Below are positions 1 through 13,438 of a stretch of DNA of 64,000 nucleotides, one piece after another. Numbering within the stretch: position 1 is the first letter of the stretch; each line of letters begins with the position of its first letter. The notes beneath the pieces were generated by a model that ran no database searches, was not told the origin of the DNA, and saw nothing but the letters and a program-made list of their open reading frames with translations. Position numbers and translations under genes: made by a program. This DNA comes from Paragordius varius (taxonomy: Eukaryota > Nematomorpha), in assembly GCA_964247055.1 (NCBI GenBank), contig OZ176056.1:1984001-2048000 (forward strand), in the 5' to 3' direction.

Positions 1-349
1 CTAGTCTTTTAAATCCACTCATCACCGAAGCCCCAATTCAGTAACAAGATAGATGGTGTTTTGGTTGTTAACGAGTTGAGAATTGATTGAAAACAGATTT
101 TGCCGCACGGCTTATTGTGAGACTTGGCTAACTTGAGTATACTGAAAGGACTAAACAGATTAAAGTATTATTGTGTACATCCACTCATCACCGAAGCCCC
201 AATTCAGTAACAAGATAGATGGTGTTTTGGTTGTTAACGAGTTGAGAATTGATTGAAAACAGATTTTGCCGCACGGCTTATTGTGAGACTTGGCTAACTT
301 GAGTATACTGAAAGGACTATACAGATTAAAGTATTATTGTGTACATCCA

Positions 350-3300
350 CTCATCACCGAAGCCCCAATTCAGTAACAAGATAGATGGTGTTTTGGTTGT
401 TAACGAGTTGAGAATTGATTGAAAACAGATTTTGCCGCACGGCTTATTGTGAGACTTGGCTAACTTGAGTATACTGAAAGGACTAAACAGATTAAAGTAT
501 TATTGTGTACATCCACTCATCACCGAAGCCCCAATTCAGTAACAAGATAGACGGTATTCTGGTTGTTAACGAGTTGAGAATTGATATAAAACAGATTTTG
601 CCGGACGGTTTATTGTAAAGACTTGGCTAACTTGAGTTTACTGTAAAGGACTAAACAGATTAAAGTATTATTGTGTACATCCACTCAGCACCAAAGCCCC
701 AATTCAGTAACAAGATAGACGGTGTTTTGGTTGTTAACGAGTTGAGAATTGATTGAAAACAGATTTTGCCGGACGGTTTATTGTAAAGACTTGGCTAACT
801 TGAGTTTACTGTAAAGGACTAAACAGATTAAAGTATTATTGTGTACATCCACTCATCACCGAAGCCCCAATTCAGTAACAAGATAGACGGTGTTTTGGTT
901 GTTAACGAGTTGAGAATTGATAAAAACAGATTTTGCCGGACGGTTTATTGTAAAGACTTGGCTAACTTGAGTTTACTGTAAAGGACTAAACAGATTAAAG
1001 TATTATTGTGTACATCCACTCATCACCGAAGCCGCCATTCAGTAACAAGATAGATGGTGTTTTGGTTGTTAACGAGTTGAGAATTGATTGAAAACAGATT
1101 TTGCCGGACGGTTTATTGTAAAGACTTGGCTAACTTGAGTTTACTGTAAAGGACTAAACAGATTAAAGTATTATTGTGTACATCCACTCATCACCGAAGC
1201 CCCAATTCAGTAACAAGATAGACGGTGTTTTGGTTGTTAACGAGTTGAGAATTGATTGAAAACAGATTTTTCCGGAAGGTTTATTGTAAAGACTTGGCTA
1301 ACTTGAGTTTACTGTAAAGGACTAAACAGATTAAAGTATTATTGTGTACATCCACTCATCACCGAAGCCCCAATTCAGTAACAAGATAGATGGTGTTTTG
1401 GTTGTTAACGAGTTGAGAATTGATTGAAAACAGATTTTGCCGGACGGTTTATTGTAAAGACTTGGCTAACTTGAGTTTACTGTAAAGGACTAAACAGATT
1501 AAAGTATTATTGTGTACATCCACTCATCACCGAAGCCGCCATTCAGTAACAAGATAGATGGTGTTTTGGTTGACGAGTTGAGAATTGATTGAAAACAGAT
1601 TTTGCCGGACGGTTTATTGTAAAGACTTGGCTAACTTGAGTTTACTGTAAAGGACTAAACAGATTAAAGTATTATTGTGTACATCCACTCATCACCGAAG
1701 CCCCAATTCAGTAACAAGATAGACGGTGTTTTGGTTGACGAGTTGAGAATTGATTGAAAACAGATTTTGCCGGACGGTTTATTGTAAAGACTTGGCTAAC
1801 TTCAGTTTACTGTGAAGGACTAAACAGATTAAAGTATTATTGTGTACATCCACTCATCACCGAAGCCCCAATTCAGTAACAAGATAGACGGTGTTTTGGT
1901 TGTTAACGAGTTGAGAATTGATTGAAAACAGATTTTGCCGGACGGTTTATTGTAAAGACTTGGCTAACTTGATTTTACTGTAAAGGACTAAACAGATTAA
2001 AGTATTATTGTGTACATCCACTCATCACCGAAGCCCCAATTCAGTAACAAGATAGACGGTGTTTTGGTTGTTAACGAGTTGAGAATTGATTGAAAACAGA
2101 TTTTGCCGGACGGTTTATTGTAAAGACTTGGCTAACTTGAGTTTACTGTAAAGGACTAAATAGATTAAAGTATTATTATGTACATACACTCATCACCGAA
2201 GCCCCAATTCAGGAACAAGATAGACGGTGTTTTGGTTGACGAGTTGAGAATTGATTGAAAACAGATTTTGCCGGACGGTTTATTGTAAAGACTTGGCTAA
2301 CTTGAGTTTACTGTAAAGGACTAAACAGATTAAAGTATTATTGTGTACATCCACTCATCACCGAAGCCCCAATTCAGTAACAAGATAGACGGTGTTTTGG
2401 TTGTTAACGAGTTGAGAATTGATTGAAAACAGATTTTGCCGGACGGTTTATTGTAAAGACTTGGCTAACTTGAGTTTACTGTAAAGGACTAAACAGATTA
2501 AAGTTATATTGTGTACATCCACTCATCACCGAAGCCGCCATTCAGTAACAAGATCGATGGTGTTTTGGTTGTTAACGAGTTGAGAATTGATTGAAAACAG
2601 ATTTTGCCGGACGGTTTATTGTAAAGACTTGGCTAACTTGAGTTTACTGTAAAGGACTAAACAGATTAAAGTATTATTGTATACATCCACTCATCACCGA
2701 AGCCCCAATTCAGTAACAAGATAGATGGTGTTTTGGTTGTTAACGAGTTGAGAATTGATTGAAAACAGATTTTGCCGGACGGTTTATTGTGAGACTTGGC
2801 TAACTTGAGTTTACTGCAAAGGACTAAACAGATTAAAGTATTATTGTGTACATCCACTCATCACCGAAGCCCCAATTCAGTAACAAGATAGATGGTGTTT
2901 TGGTTGTTAACGAGTTGAGAATTGATTGAAAACAGATTTTGCCGGACGGTTTATTGTAAAGACTTGGCTAACTTGAGTTTACTGTAAAGGACTAAACAGA
3001 TTAAAGTATTATTGTGTACATCCACTCATCACCGAAGCCCCAATTCAGTAACAAGATAGATGGTGTTTTGGTTGTTAACGAGTTGAGAATTGATTGAAAA
3101 CAGATTTTGCCGCACGGCTTATTGTGAGACTTGGCTAACTTGAGTATACTGAAAGGACTAAACAGATTAAAGTATTATTGTGTACATCCACTCATCACCG
3201 AAGCCCCAATTCAGTAACAAGATAGACGGTATTCTGGTTGTTAACGAGTTGAGAATTGATATAAAACAGATTTTGCCGGACGGTTTATTGTAAAGACTTG

Positions 3301-5699
3301 GCTAACTTGAGTTTACTGTAAAGGACTAAACAGATTAAAGTATTATTGTGTACATCCACTCAGCACCAAAGCCCCAATTCAGTAACAAGATAGACGGTGT
3401 TTTGGTTGTTAACGAGTTGAGAATTGATTGAAAACAGATTTTGCCGGACGGTTTATTGTAAAGACTTGGCTAACTTGAGTTTACTGTAAAGGACTAAACA
3501 GATTAAAGTATTATTGTGTACATCCACTCATCACCGAAGCCCCAATTCAGTAACAAGATAGACGGTGTTTTGGTTGTTAACGAGTTGAGAATTGATAAAA
3601 ACAGATTTTGCCGGACGGTTTATTGTAAAGACTTGGCTAACTTGAGTTTACTGTAAAGGACTAAACAGATTAAAGTATTATTGTGTACATCCACTCATCA
3701 CCGAAGCCGCCATTCAGTAACAAGATAGATGGTGTTTTGGTTGTTAACGAGTTGAGAATTGATTGAAAACAGATTTTGCCGGACGGTTTATTGTAAAGAC
3801 TTGGCTAACTTGAGTTTACTGTAAAGGACTAAACAGATTAAAGTATTATTGTGTACATCCACTCATCACCGAAGCCCCAATTCAGTAACAAGATAGACGG
3901 TGTTTTGGTTGTTAACGAGTTGAGAATTGATTGAAAACAGATTTTTCCGGAAGGTTTATTGTAAAGACTTGGCTAACTTGAGTTTACTGTAAAGGACTAA
4001 ACAGATTAAAGTATTATTGTGTACATCCACTCATCACCGAAGCCCCAATTCAGTAACAAGATAGATGGTGTTTTGGTTGTTAACGAGTTGAGAATTGATT
4101 GAAAACAGATTTTGCCGGACGGTTTATTGTAAAGACTTGGCTAACTTGAGTTTACTGTAAAGGACTAAACAGATTAAAGTATTATTGTGTACATCCACTC
4201 ATCACCGAAGCCGCCATTCAGTAACAAGATAGATGGTGTTTTGGTTGACGAGTTGAGAATTGATTGAAAACAGATTTTGCCGGACGGTTTATTGTAAAGA
4301 CTTGGCTAACTTGAGTTTACTGTAAAGGACTAAACAGATTAAAGTATTATTGTGTACATCCACTCATCACCGAAGCCCCAATTCAGTAACAAGATAGACG
4401 GTGTTTTGGTTGACGAGTTGAGAATTGATTGAAAACAGATTTTGCCGGACGGTTTATTGTAAAGACTTGGCTAACTTCAGTTTACTGTGAAGGACTAAAC
4501 AGATTAAAGTATTATTGTGTACATCCACTCATCACCGAAGCCCCAATTCAGTAACAAGATAGACGGTGTTTTGGTTGTTAACGAGTTGAGAATTGATTGA
4601 AAACAGATTTTGCCGGACGGTTTATTGTAAAGACTTGGCTAACTTGATTTTACTGTAAAGGACTAAACAGATTAAAGTATTATTGTGTACATCCACTCAT
4701 CACCGAAGCCCCAATTCAGTAACAAGATAGACGGTGTTTTGGTTGTTAACGAGTTGAGAATTGATTGAAAACAGATTTTGCCGGACGGTTTATTGTAAAG
4801 ACTTGGCTAACTTGAGTTTACTGTAAAGGACTAAATAGATTAAAGTATTATTATGTACATACACTCATCACCGAAGCCCCAATTCAGGAACAAGATAGAC
4901 GGTGTTTTGGTTGACGAGTTGAGAATTGATTGAAAACAGATTTTGCCGGACGGTTTATTGTAAAGACTTGGCTAACTTGAGTTTACTGTAAAGGACTAAA
5001 CAGATTAAAGTATTATTGTGTACATCCACTCATCACCGAAGCCCCAATTCAGTAACAAGATAGACGGTGTTTTGGTTGTTAACGAGTTGAGAATTGATTG
5101 AAAACAGATTTTGCCGGACGGTTTATTGTAAAGACTTGGCTAACTTGAGTTTACTGTAAAGGACTAAACAGATTAAAGTTATATTGTGTACATCCACTCA
5201 TCACCGAAGCCGCCATTCAGTAACAAGATCGATGGTGTTTTGGTTGTTAACGAGTTGAGAATTGATTGAAAACAGATTTTGCCGGACGGTTTATTGTAAA
5301 GACTTGGCTAACTTGAGTTTACTGTAAAGGACTAAACAGATTAAAGTATTATTGTATACATCCACTCATCACCGAAGCCCCAATTCAGTAACAAGATAGA
5401 TGGTGTTTTGGTTGTTAACGAGTTGAGAATTGATTGAAAACAGATTTTGCCGGACGGTTTATTGTGAGACTTGGCTAACTTGAGTTTACTGCAAAGGACT
5501 AAACAGATTAAAGTATTATTGTGTACATCCACTCATCACCGAAGCCCCAATTCAGTAACAAGATAGATGGTGTTTTGGTTGTTAACGAGTTGAGAATTGA
5601 TTGAAAACAGATTTTGCCGGACGGTTTATTGTAAAGACTTGGCTAACTTGAGTTTACTGTAAAGGACTAAACAGATTAAAGTATTATTGTGTACATCCA
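350..5699 (+). repeat. Higher-order repeat: two 2,675-bp blocks of 16 monomers
   Basis: Rare monomer variants recur at exactly 2,675 bp: GACGGTATTCTGG at 550 and 3225; TCCGGAAGG at 1271 and 3946; TTGATTTTACTG near 1970 and 4645; GCCGCACGG near 433 and 3108. This is 16 monomers repeated as one block, so block-level duplication or unequal exchange is recent. Outside these limits the monomer order changes. Confidence 0.9.
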
Positions 5700-7851
5700 C
5701 TCATCACCGAAGCCCCAATTCAGTAACAAGATAGATGGTGTTTTGGTTGTTAACGAGTTGAGAATTGATTGAAAACAGATTTTGCCGCACGGCTTATTGT
5801 GAGACTTGGCTAACTTGAGTATACTGAAAGGACTATACAGATTAAAGTATTATTGTGTACATCCACTCATCACCGAAGCCCCAATTCAGTAACAAGATAG
5901 ATGGTGTTTTGGTTGTTAACGAGTTGAGAATTGATTGAAAACAGATTTTGCCGGACGGTTTATTGTAAAGACTTGGCTAACTTGAGTTTACTGTAAAGGA
6001 CTAAACAGATTAAAGTATTATTGTGTACATCCACTCATCACCGAAGCCCCAATTCAGTAACAAGATAGACGGTGTTTTGGTTGTTAACGAGTTGAGAATT
6101 GATAAAAACAGATTTTGCCGGACGGTTTATTGTAAAGACTTGGCTAACTTGAGTTTACTGTAAAGGACTAAACAGATTAAAGTATTATTGTGTACATCCA
6201 CTCATCACCGAAGCCCCAATTCAGTAACAAGATAGACGGTGTTTTGGTTGTTAACGAGTTGAGAATTGATATAAAACAGATTTTGCCGGACGGTTTATTG
6301 TAAAGACTTGGCTAACTTGAATTTACTGTAAAGGACTAAACAGATTAAAGTATTATTGTGTACATCCACTCATCACCGAAGCCCCAATTCAGTAACAAGA
6401 TAGACGGTGTTTTGGTTGTTAACGAGTTGAGAATTGATTGAAAACAGATTTTGCCGGACGGTTTATTGTAAAGACTTGGCTAACTTGAGTTTACTGTAAA
6501 GGACTAAACAGATTCAAGTATTATTGTGTACATCCACTCATCATTGAAGCCCCAATTCAGTAACAAGATAGACGGTGTTTTGGTTGTTAACGAGTTGAGA
6601 ATTGATTGAAAACAGATTTTGCCGGACGGTTTATTGTAAAGACTTGGCTAACTTGAGTTTACTGTAAAGGACTAAACAGATTCAAGTATTATTGTGTACA
6701 TCCACTCATCATTGAAGCCCCAATTCAGTAACAAGATAGACGGTGTTTTGGTTGTTAACGAGTTGAGAATTGATTGAAAACAGATTTTGCCGGACGGTTT
6801 ATTGTAAAGACTTGGCTAACTTGAGTATACTGAAAGGACTAAACAGATTAAAGTATTATTGTGTACATCCACTCATCACCGAAGCCCCAATTCAGTAACA
6901 AGATAGATGGTGTTTTGGTTGTTAACGAGTTGAGAATTGATTGAAAACAGATTTTGCCGGACGGTTTATTGTAAAGACTTGGCTAACTTGAGTTTACTGT
7001 AAAGGACTAAACAGATTAAAGTATTATTGTGTACATCCACTCATCACCGAAGCCCCAATTCAGTAACAAGATAGACGGTGTTTTGGTTGTTAACGAGTTG
7101 AGAATTGATATAAAACAGATTTTGCCGGACGGTTTATTGTAAAGACTTGGCTAACTTGAGTTTACTGTAAAGGACTAAACAGATTAAAGTATTATTGTGT
7201 ACATCCACTCATCACCGAAGCCCCAATTCAGTAACAAGATAGATGGTGTTTTGGTTGTTAACGAGTTGAGAATTGATTGAAAACAGATTTTGCCGGACGG
7301 TTTATTGTAAAGACTTGGCTAACTTGAGTTTACTGTAAAGGACTAAACAGATTCAAGTATTATTGTGTACATCCACTCATCATTGAAGCCCCAATTCAGT
7401 AACAAGATAGACGGTGTTTTGGTTGTTAACGAGTTGAGAATTGATTGAAAACAGATTTTGCCGGACGGTTTATTGTAAAGACTTGGCTAACTTGAGTTTA
7501 CTGTAAAGAACTAAACAGATTAAAGTATTATTGTGTATATCCACTCATCACCGAAGCCCCAATTCAGTAACAAGATAGACGGTGTTTTGGTTGTTAACGA
7601 GTTGAGAATTGATATAAAACAGATTTTGCCGGACGGTTTATTGTAAAGACTTGGCTAACTTGAGTATACTGAAAGGACTAAACAGATTAAAGTATTATTG
7701 TGTACATCCACTCATCACCGAAGCCGCCATTCAGTAACAAGATAGATGGTGTTTTGGTTGACGAGTTGAGAATTGATTGAAAACAGATTTTGCCGGACGG
7801 TTTATTGTAAAGACTTGGCTAACTTGAGTTTACTGTAAAGGACTAAACAGA

Positions 7852-10270
7852 TTAAAGTATTATTGTGTACATCCACTCATCACCGAAGCCCCAATTCAGT
7901 AACAAGATAGATGGTGTTTTGGTTGTTAACGAGTAGAGAATTGATTGAAAACAGATTTTACCGCACGGCTTATTGTGAGACTTGGCTAACTTGAGTTTAC
8001 TGTAAAGGACTAAACAGATTAAAGTATTTGTGTACATCCACTCATCACCGAAGCCCCAATTCAGTAACAAGATAGATGGTGTTTTGGTTGTTAACGAGTT
8101 GAGAATTGATTGAAAACAGATTTTGCCGGACGGTTTATTGTAAAGACTTGGCTAACTTGAGTTTACTGTAAAGGACTAAACAGATTAAAGTATTATTGTG
8201 TACATCCACTCATCACCGAAGCCCCACAGTAACAAGATAGACGGTGTTTTGGTTGTTAACGAGTTGAGAATTGATATAAAACAGATTTTGCCGGACGGTT
8301 TATTGTAAAGACTTGGCTAACTTGAGTTTACTGTAAAGGACTAAACAGATTAAAGTATTATTGTGTACATCCACTCATCACCGAAGCCCCAATTCAGTAA
8401 CAAGATAGACGGTGTTTTGGTTGTTAACGAGTTGAGAATTGATTGAAAACAGATTTTGCCGGACGGTTTATTGTAAAGACTTGGCTAACTTGAGTTTACT
8501 GTAAAGGACTAAACAGATTAAAGTATTATTGTGTACATCCACTCATCACCGAAGCCCCAATTCAGTAACAAGATAGATGGTGTTTTGGTTGTTAACGAGT
8601 TGAGAATTGATTGACAGATTTTGCCGGACGGTTTATTGTAAAGACTTGGCTAACTTGAGTTTACTGTAAAGGACTAAACAGATTAACTTTTATTTGTACA
8701 TTCACTCATCACCGAAGCCCCAATTCAGTAACAAGATAGATGGTGTTTTAGTTGTTAACGAGCTGAGAATTGATATAAAACAGATTTTGCCGGAATGTTT
8801 ATTGTAAAGACTTGGCTAACTTGAGTATACTGAAAGGACTAAACAGATTAAAGTATTATTGTGTACATCCACTCATCACCGAAGCCGCCATTCAGTAACA
8901 AGATAGATGGTGTTTTGGTTGACGAGTTGAGAATTGATTGAAAACAGATTTTGCCGGACGGTTTATTGTAAAGACTTGGCTAACTTGAGTTTACTGTAAA
9001 GGACTAAACAGATTAAAGTATTATTGTGTACATCCACTCATCACCGAAGCCCCAATTCAGTAACAAGATAGATGGTGTTTTGGTTGTTAACGAGTAGAGA
9101 ATTGATTGAAAACAGATTTTACCGCACGGCTTATTGTGAGACTTGGCTAACTTGAGTTTACTGTAAAGGACTAAACAGATTAAAGTATTATTGTGTACAT
9201 CCACTCATCACCGAAGCCCCAATTCAGTAACAAGATAGACGGTGTTTTGGTTGTTAACGAGTTGAGAATTGATTGAAAACAGATTTTGCCGGACGGTTTA
9301 TTGTAAAGACTTGGCTAACTTGAGTTTACTGTAAAGGACTAAACAGATTAAAGTATTATTGTGTACATCCACTCATCACCGAAGCCCCAATTCAGTAACA
9401 AGATAGATGGTGTTTTGGTTGTTAACGAGTAGAGAATTGATTGAAAACAGATTTTACCGCACGGCTTATTGTGAGACTTGGCTAACTTGAGTTTACTGTA
9501 AAGGATTAAACAGATTAAAGTATTTGTGTACATCCACTCATCACCGAAGCCCCAATTCAGTAACAAGATAGATGGTGTTTTGGTTGTTAACGAGTTGAGA
9601 ATTGATTGAAAACAGATTTTGCCGGACGGTTTATTGTAAAGACTTGGCTAACTTGAGTTTACTGTAAAGGACTAAACAGATTAAAGTATTATTGTGTACA
9701 TCCACTCATCACCGAAGCCCCACAGTAACAAGATAGACGGTGTTTTGGTTGTTAACGAGTTGAGAATTGATATAAAACAGATTTTGCCGGACGGTTTATT
9801 GTAAAGACTTGGCTAACTTGAGTTTACTGTAAAGGACTAAACAGATTAAAGTATTATTGTGTACATCCACTCATCACCGAAGCCCCAATTCAGTAACAAG
9901 ATAGACGGTGTTTTGGTTGTTAACGAGTTGAGAATTGATTGAAAACAGATTTTGCCGGACGGTTTATTGTAAAGACTTGGCTAACTTGAGTTTACTGTAA
10001 AGGACTAAACAGATTAAAGTATTATTGTGTACATCCACTCATCACCGAAGCCCCAATTCAGTAACAAGATAGATGGTGTTTTGGTTGTTAACGAGTTAAG
10101 AATTGATTGACAGATTTTGCCGGACGGTTTATTGTAAAGACTTGGCTAACTTGAGTTTACTGTAAAGGACTAAACAGATTAACTTTTATTTGTACATTCA
10201 CTCATCACCGAAGCCCCAATTCAGTAACAAGATAGATGGTGTTTTAGTTGTTAACGAGCTGAGAATTGAT
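7852..10270 (+). repeat. Further block repeats inside array 1 (1,161 and 1,496 bp offsets)
   Basis: A monomer with GAGTAGAGAATTG and TTTTACCGCACGG recurs at offsets of 1,161 bp (7852, 9013) and 1,496 bp (7852, 9348). A copy with the short form GCCCCACAGTAAC occurs at 8221 and again 1,496 bp later. The divergent unit ending in AACTTTTATTTGTACATTC (8690, 10186) is shared with array 2. Confidence 0.8.
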
Positions 10271-10388
10271 TGAAAACAGATTTTGCCGGACGGTTTAGTG
10301 TAAGATTTGGCTAACTTGAGTTTACTGTAAAGGACCAAATAGGTTACCGTTTTATTGTTTTTTACCACCACTCATCACCGAATCCACC

Positions 10389-11437
10389 GATTTTCAAAAC
10401 TAGAGAAGGTTGTAGGGTTTATGTATTCTATTTGTGTGTTATTATTTAAAAAACATTGACTTTAATAAAATGATTGTTGCTTAAATTATATATGCTCATG
10501 TTTTAAGCATTTTGTACAATAACGAGAAAAAGCTATTTCACAAATATTAATATTACAAACACAACATAGAAAAATTGAAAAATATTTTTTTAAAACTCTA
10601 CTTATTCATAAATTATAATTCCCAAAATTATAAAAATTAGCTAATATCAATTTACATCTCTAATCCCCATTTCACAACCCAAAGAGTTTATTTAAATTAA
10701 AAAAAAGATATGGTTATTTTTAATTTTTACATGTTGTGTCTGTAATTTGAATTACTATAAGATTCATTTAAAAATAATGCGAAATTTTTGAAAATATTAA
10801 AGATAGTAACTTAAATCGACTTTTTATAGGATATCCACTTAGTGTGGAGGTCTCATATTTCTTCAAACCAATTTAAGTTTTGATATAAACCGACCTCCAC
10901 AATCTGCTTGCAATTTACTCGTATAAGACAACCTTAAACATCAATATTGTTACTGAAAATTGGCGGCTTCAGTAATCAGTGGTTGTAAAACACAATAACA
11001 CGATAATCTGTGTAGACCGTTACAGTAAAATCAAGTTAGATTCCTATCCGTAGGTTAGTGATAATAAAATTCCTAAATTTGATATTGATTAATGTATTAA
11101 CAAGTCATCTTCTAATATATCTCAAATTGAAATGGGTTCAATAAATTAGATGACGGATAAATATTGAAACATCGGAGAAAGATCTTTTATCAACAAAAGC
11201 GTAATGTAGAATATTAAGCAAACAAAACCCCAACACATTCGATTAGGTATATATTTATATCTATTAGCCATAATAACTAAAATTTATTTGTAGTTTCCAG
11301 GATATACTATAGATAGATTATTAAAAAAGGGGGTTAATCTGTATATCAAACATATCACATCGTAATTTAAACCATCGCCCGATAACCCATATTTATTTTA
11401 ATTATATAATAGTTTTTTCTAAAATTTAGTTTCATGA
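10389..11437. other. Non-coding AT-rich stretch between satellite and FN3-like gene
   Basis: I see no exon here on either strand. A 9-bp inverted repeat (GTGGAGGTC at 10844 and GACCTCCAC at 10891) could form a hairpin with a ~38-base loop. On the minus strand this would be the 3' flank of the FN3-like gene. AATAAA-like hexamers occur (for example near 11283), but AT richness makes them weak evidence for a poly(A) signal. Confidence 0.5.
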
Positions 11438-12724
11438 TTAGCAGTGATTCGTTTGAACATAAACACGATGTGAACTTGCTTCTGTGGATGCGGCATCTTG
11501 ATCTATAAAGACTGGTCTAACCACAATCTCGTATTCCGTTTCGGGCAAAACATATGGGAAGCGATAATTATCAGAAACCGCCTAAAAAAGAAATGCACAC
11601 ATTAGTTTTTATACAAATACATAAAATTTTTGGGTCGTACGAATATATATACAGAGAAATACAGTAAAAATTGATGCTTATACAGACAGAACATCTCTCA
11701 AAAAATTTTACAGTAAAAATTGGAATTATAGAGAGAACAGTAAAAATATAAAGACATATACTTTTTCAAGATAATCATACTATAAACCATTTACAGAAAT
11801 TATTTTATTACAATTGGAAATTAACGTAATTAATTGTATTACCAAAATAGATTTTTATTTCATACTCTGAAATTACAATATGAATAATATTTAAAAATAC
11901 GTTTTATAAATTACAGCAGACTTTGAAAAAATATTTGTCTTTATATTTTTACGTTCGTCCGTATAATTTCATGATTTACTGTAAAAATCATATAATATAC
12001 AGACAACTAGTTAAAAAACGTACTCGTCTGCCTTTATTATGATTCAAATATGACTCCTGTTAACCATATATACATTGTGATAAAGTCTTATATTTCGTCG
12101 TTTAAACAACCGAAGATATTTATAGTTTCAGATTTTGGGTAAAAAAGCTTGTCATAAATTTAAAATTATTAAAAATCTATCAAAAATATACCGAAATAAA
12201 TCCTCTTTTAGTTGGTAAATCTTTCCCTGGGCTACTCAAGAAAATTTCTAGGCCACGGATGTCTTTTGCTTTTTCAGGATAATTAATTAAGGGGTTGGCA
12301 AGAAAAACTAATAAATCTAAAGAATTTGTATTTCCAGCGGTTGTGCCATTTATTAGGGACACGCCTTTTATTTTGACCACCCATCTTGACAAATCTAAAA
12401 ATTTTAAACAATAAATTTAGAATATAAATATAAGTAAAAATAAAAACTTTAATATACTTTACCTTCCTGATTCAGAACATATTGACCTGCATCGTTAAGA
12501 TTAACTACACCATATATACATAAATAGATATAATATAATTAGAAAATGCAAATATTTCAATAACTTTATGATCAAAAACTAGTCTAATTTTAAATGCATT
12601 CATTACCTGATATAAGTTTAAAAGCTGAATATGCTCCGATAAGCGGTAGATTTTCATAAGCAGGTTGAACCTTAACCAAATACTCGGTGGAAAAAGTGAG
12701 TCCCTTGATTTCGAATTGAGTTTG
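11438..12724 (-). CDS. Fibronectin type III-like protein, 3' end (four exons)
   Basis: Four minus-strand exons join with matching phases: 12724-12607, 12504-12463 (42 nt), 12394-12192 and 11581-11438, the last ending in TAA. Introns are 102, 68 and 610 nt, all GT-AG. The joined product reads about 134 residues. It contains the second half of one FN3-like domain (STEYLVKVQPAYE) and a complete second one (KDIRGLEIFLSSPG followed by LPETEYEIVVRPVF and SSHRVYVQT). The YxVxVxP pattern before the last strands is typical of FN3 folds. The first half of the first domain is not found upstream, where a MITE lies. No membrane segment is visible. The last codons could instead be intronic if a donor such as the GT near 11459 is used. 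The function is unknown; it may be an adhesion or receptor ectodomain. It is distinct from the ACC gene upstream on the same strand. Confidence 0.65.
11660..11983. mobile_element. MITE family A (TACAGTAAAAATTG ends), with a second left end inside
   Basis: The left end TACAGTAAAAATTG (11660) is repeated at 11709, and the right end is ...CGTCCGTATAAT...TTACTGTA (11983). Internal blocks (ATAAAGACA, AACCATAC-like and the reverse) match copies at 34159-34690 and 44980-45522. TA flanks and CAGT ends suggest a non-autonomous Tc1/mariner-type element. It lies in the last intron of the FN3-like gene. Confidence 0.7.
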
Positions 12725-12899
12725 CTAATGCAAATTTTTTTAAAATTAAACAACCAAAATTTATTAGTTTGATTTAGAGTTTATTATTACTTGTCCTACA
12801 TTTCGCAAAGATAAATTAGGTAAGAAATAATTTAAATATAAATAATGGATATGTTTAAGTTACTGTAGCTCTAATTAAAGTAATTAAATTCATCATCAT

Positions 12900-13082
12900 A
12901 TACCTTTAACATTTCAAATCCTCAAACAATTAAAAATACAAATCAGCCTTGAACAATTCAAATTAACACTATATATCAATTATGTGTTTCCGGGGTAATA
13001 TATTAATATTATATATATTGTTTACCATATTCATATTTTTTATCAGTTTTATGTTAATTTTAATAAAATTTTTAGTTTTAGA

Positions 13083-13129
<47 letters not shown>

Positions 13130-13191
13130 CGATAATTTTTAACATCAAAAATGTAAATTCATAATGTTTAAATTTGAAGTGTAAATGGATA
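12900..13191. mobile_element. MITE family E (TACCATTTRCAATTCAAA-type ends)
   Basis: It starts TACCTTTAACATTTCAAATC and ends with the near reverse complement TTTAAATTTGAAGTGTAAATGGATA. It contains the internal GTGTTTCCGGGGTAATATA block seen in the copies at 18733-18990 and 46271-46555. It fills much of the gap between the last ACC exon and the first visible FN3-like exon, and it includes the (TA)n run. Confidence 0.6.
13094..13123. repeat. (TA)n microsatellite
   Basis: An uninterrupted run of TA dinucleotides, inside the family E MITE copy. Short open frames across it are low-complexity artefacts. Confidence 0.95.
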
Positions 13192-13340
13192 TAATTCAAT
13201 TTATGTTATATTATAAATAATGTAGGAAAAAATAAAATTTAAAAAAGTATGGATGTTTTTTTATATAGAAAACATTTGCACTTTTGTAAAATTTATTTTT
13301 AAATAAATATTTGAAATAAAAAAAATGAAATTAATTATAC

Positions 13341-13438
13341 CTATAACAACTCTAAATTTGGTACCGCCCACTTCCTCCTTAACATAGCTATTAAAGGATT
13401 GATTATTGAGATTGAACAATAAACTTCCATCACTTAAT
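13341..13438 (-). CDS. ACC: ACC exon 14 (last ACC exon seen)
   Basis: Residues 757-789: [20 protein letters not shown], then [12 protein letters not shown]. It matches the strand-rich BT segment just before the biotin-carrier domain. It ends in phase 1 with donor GTATAA. No exon with the MKM biotinylation motif follows. Confidence 0.9.

Larger units (their letters stand above)
1..10388 (+). repeat. Satellite array 1, ~167-bp monomer
   Basis: About 62 head-to-tail copies of a 166-168 bp unit. Each unit carries the landmarks TCATCACCGAAGCCCCAATT, TTGTTAACGAGTTGAG, AACAGATTTTGC and TGTACATCCACTCATC. Monomers differ by short indels (GTAAAGACTTGG against GTGAGACTTGG; loss of TTAA in some GTTGACGAG copies). 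The last copies (from about 10180) are more divergent and the array fades out near 10388. The first 14 bases of the window do not match the monomer. Short open frames of 63-72 codons recur on the minus strand, but a 167-bp unit cannot keep a frame from copy to copy, so I do not call genes. Confidence 0.97.

Noticed and set aside
1-10388. CRISPR array
   Set aside because: The repeat is tandem without unique spacers and the window is plainly eukaryotic.
1-10388. Hammerhead ribozyme in the satellite (as in schistosome SM-alpha)
   Set aside because: The minus strand has GTGATGAG but not CTGATGA, and no partner GAAAC with matching stems at the right distance.
12969-13199. Open frames across 12969-13199 on both strands
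   Set aside because: They run through a (TA)n tract inside a MITE; low complexity, no domain.
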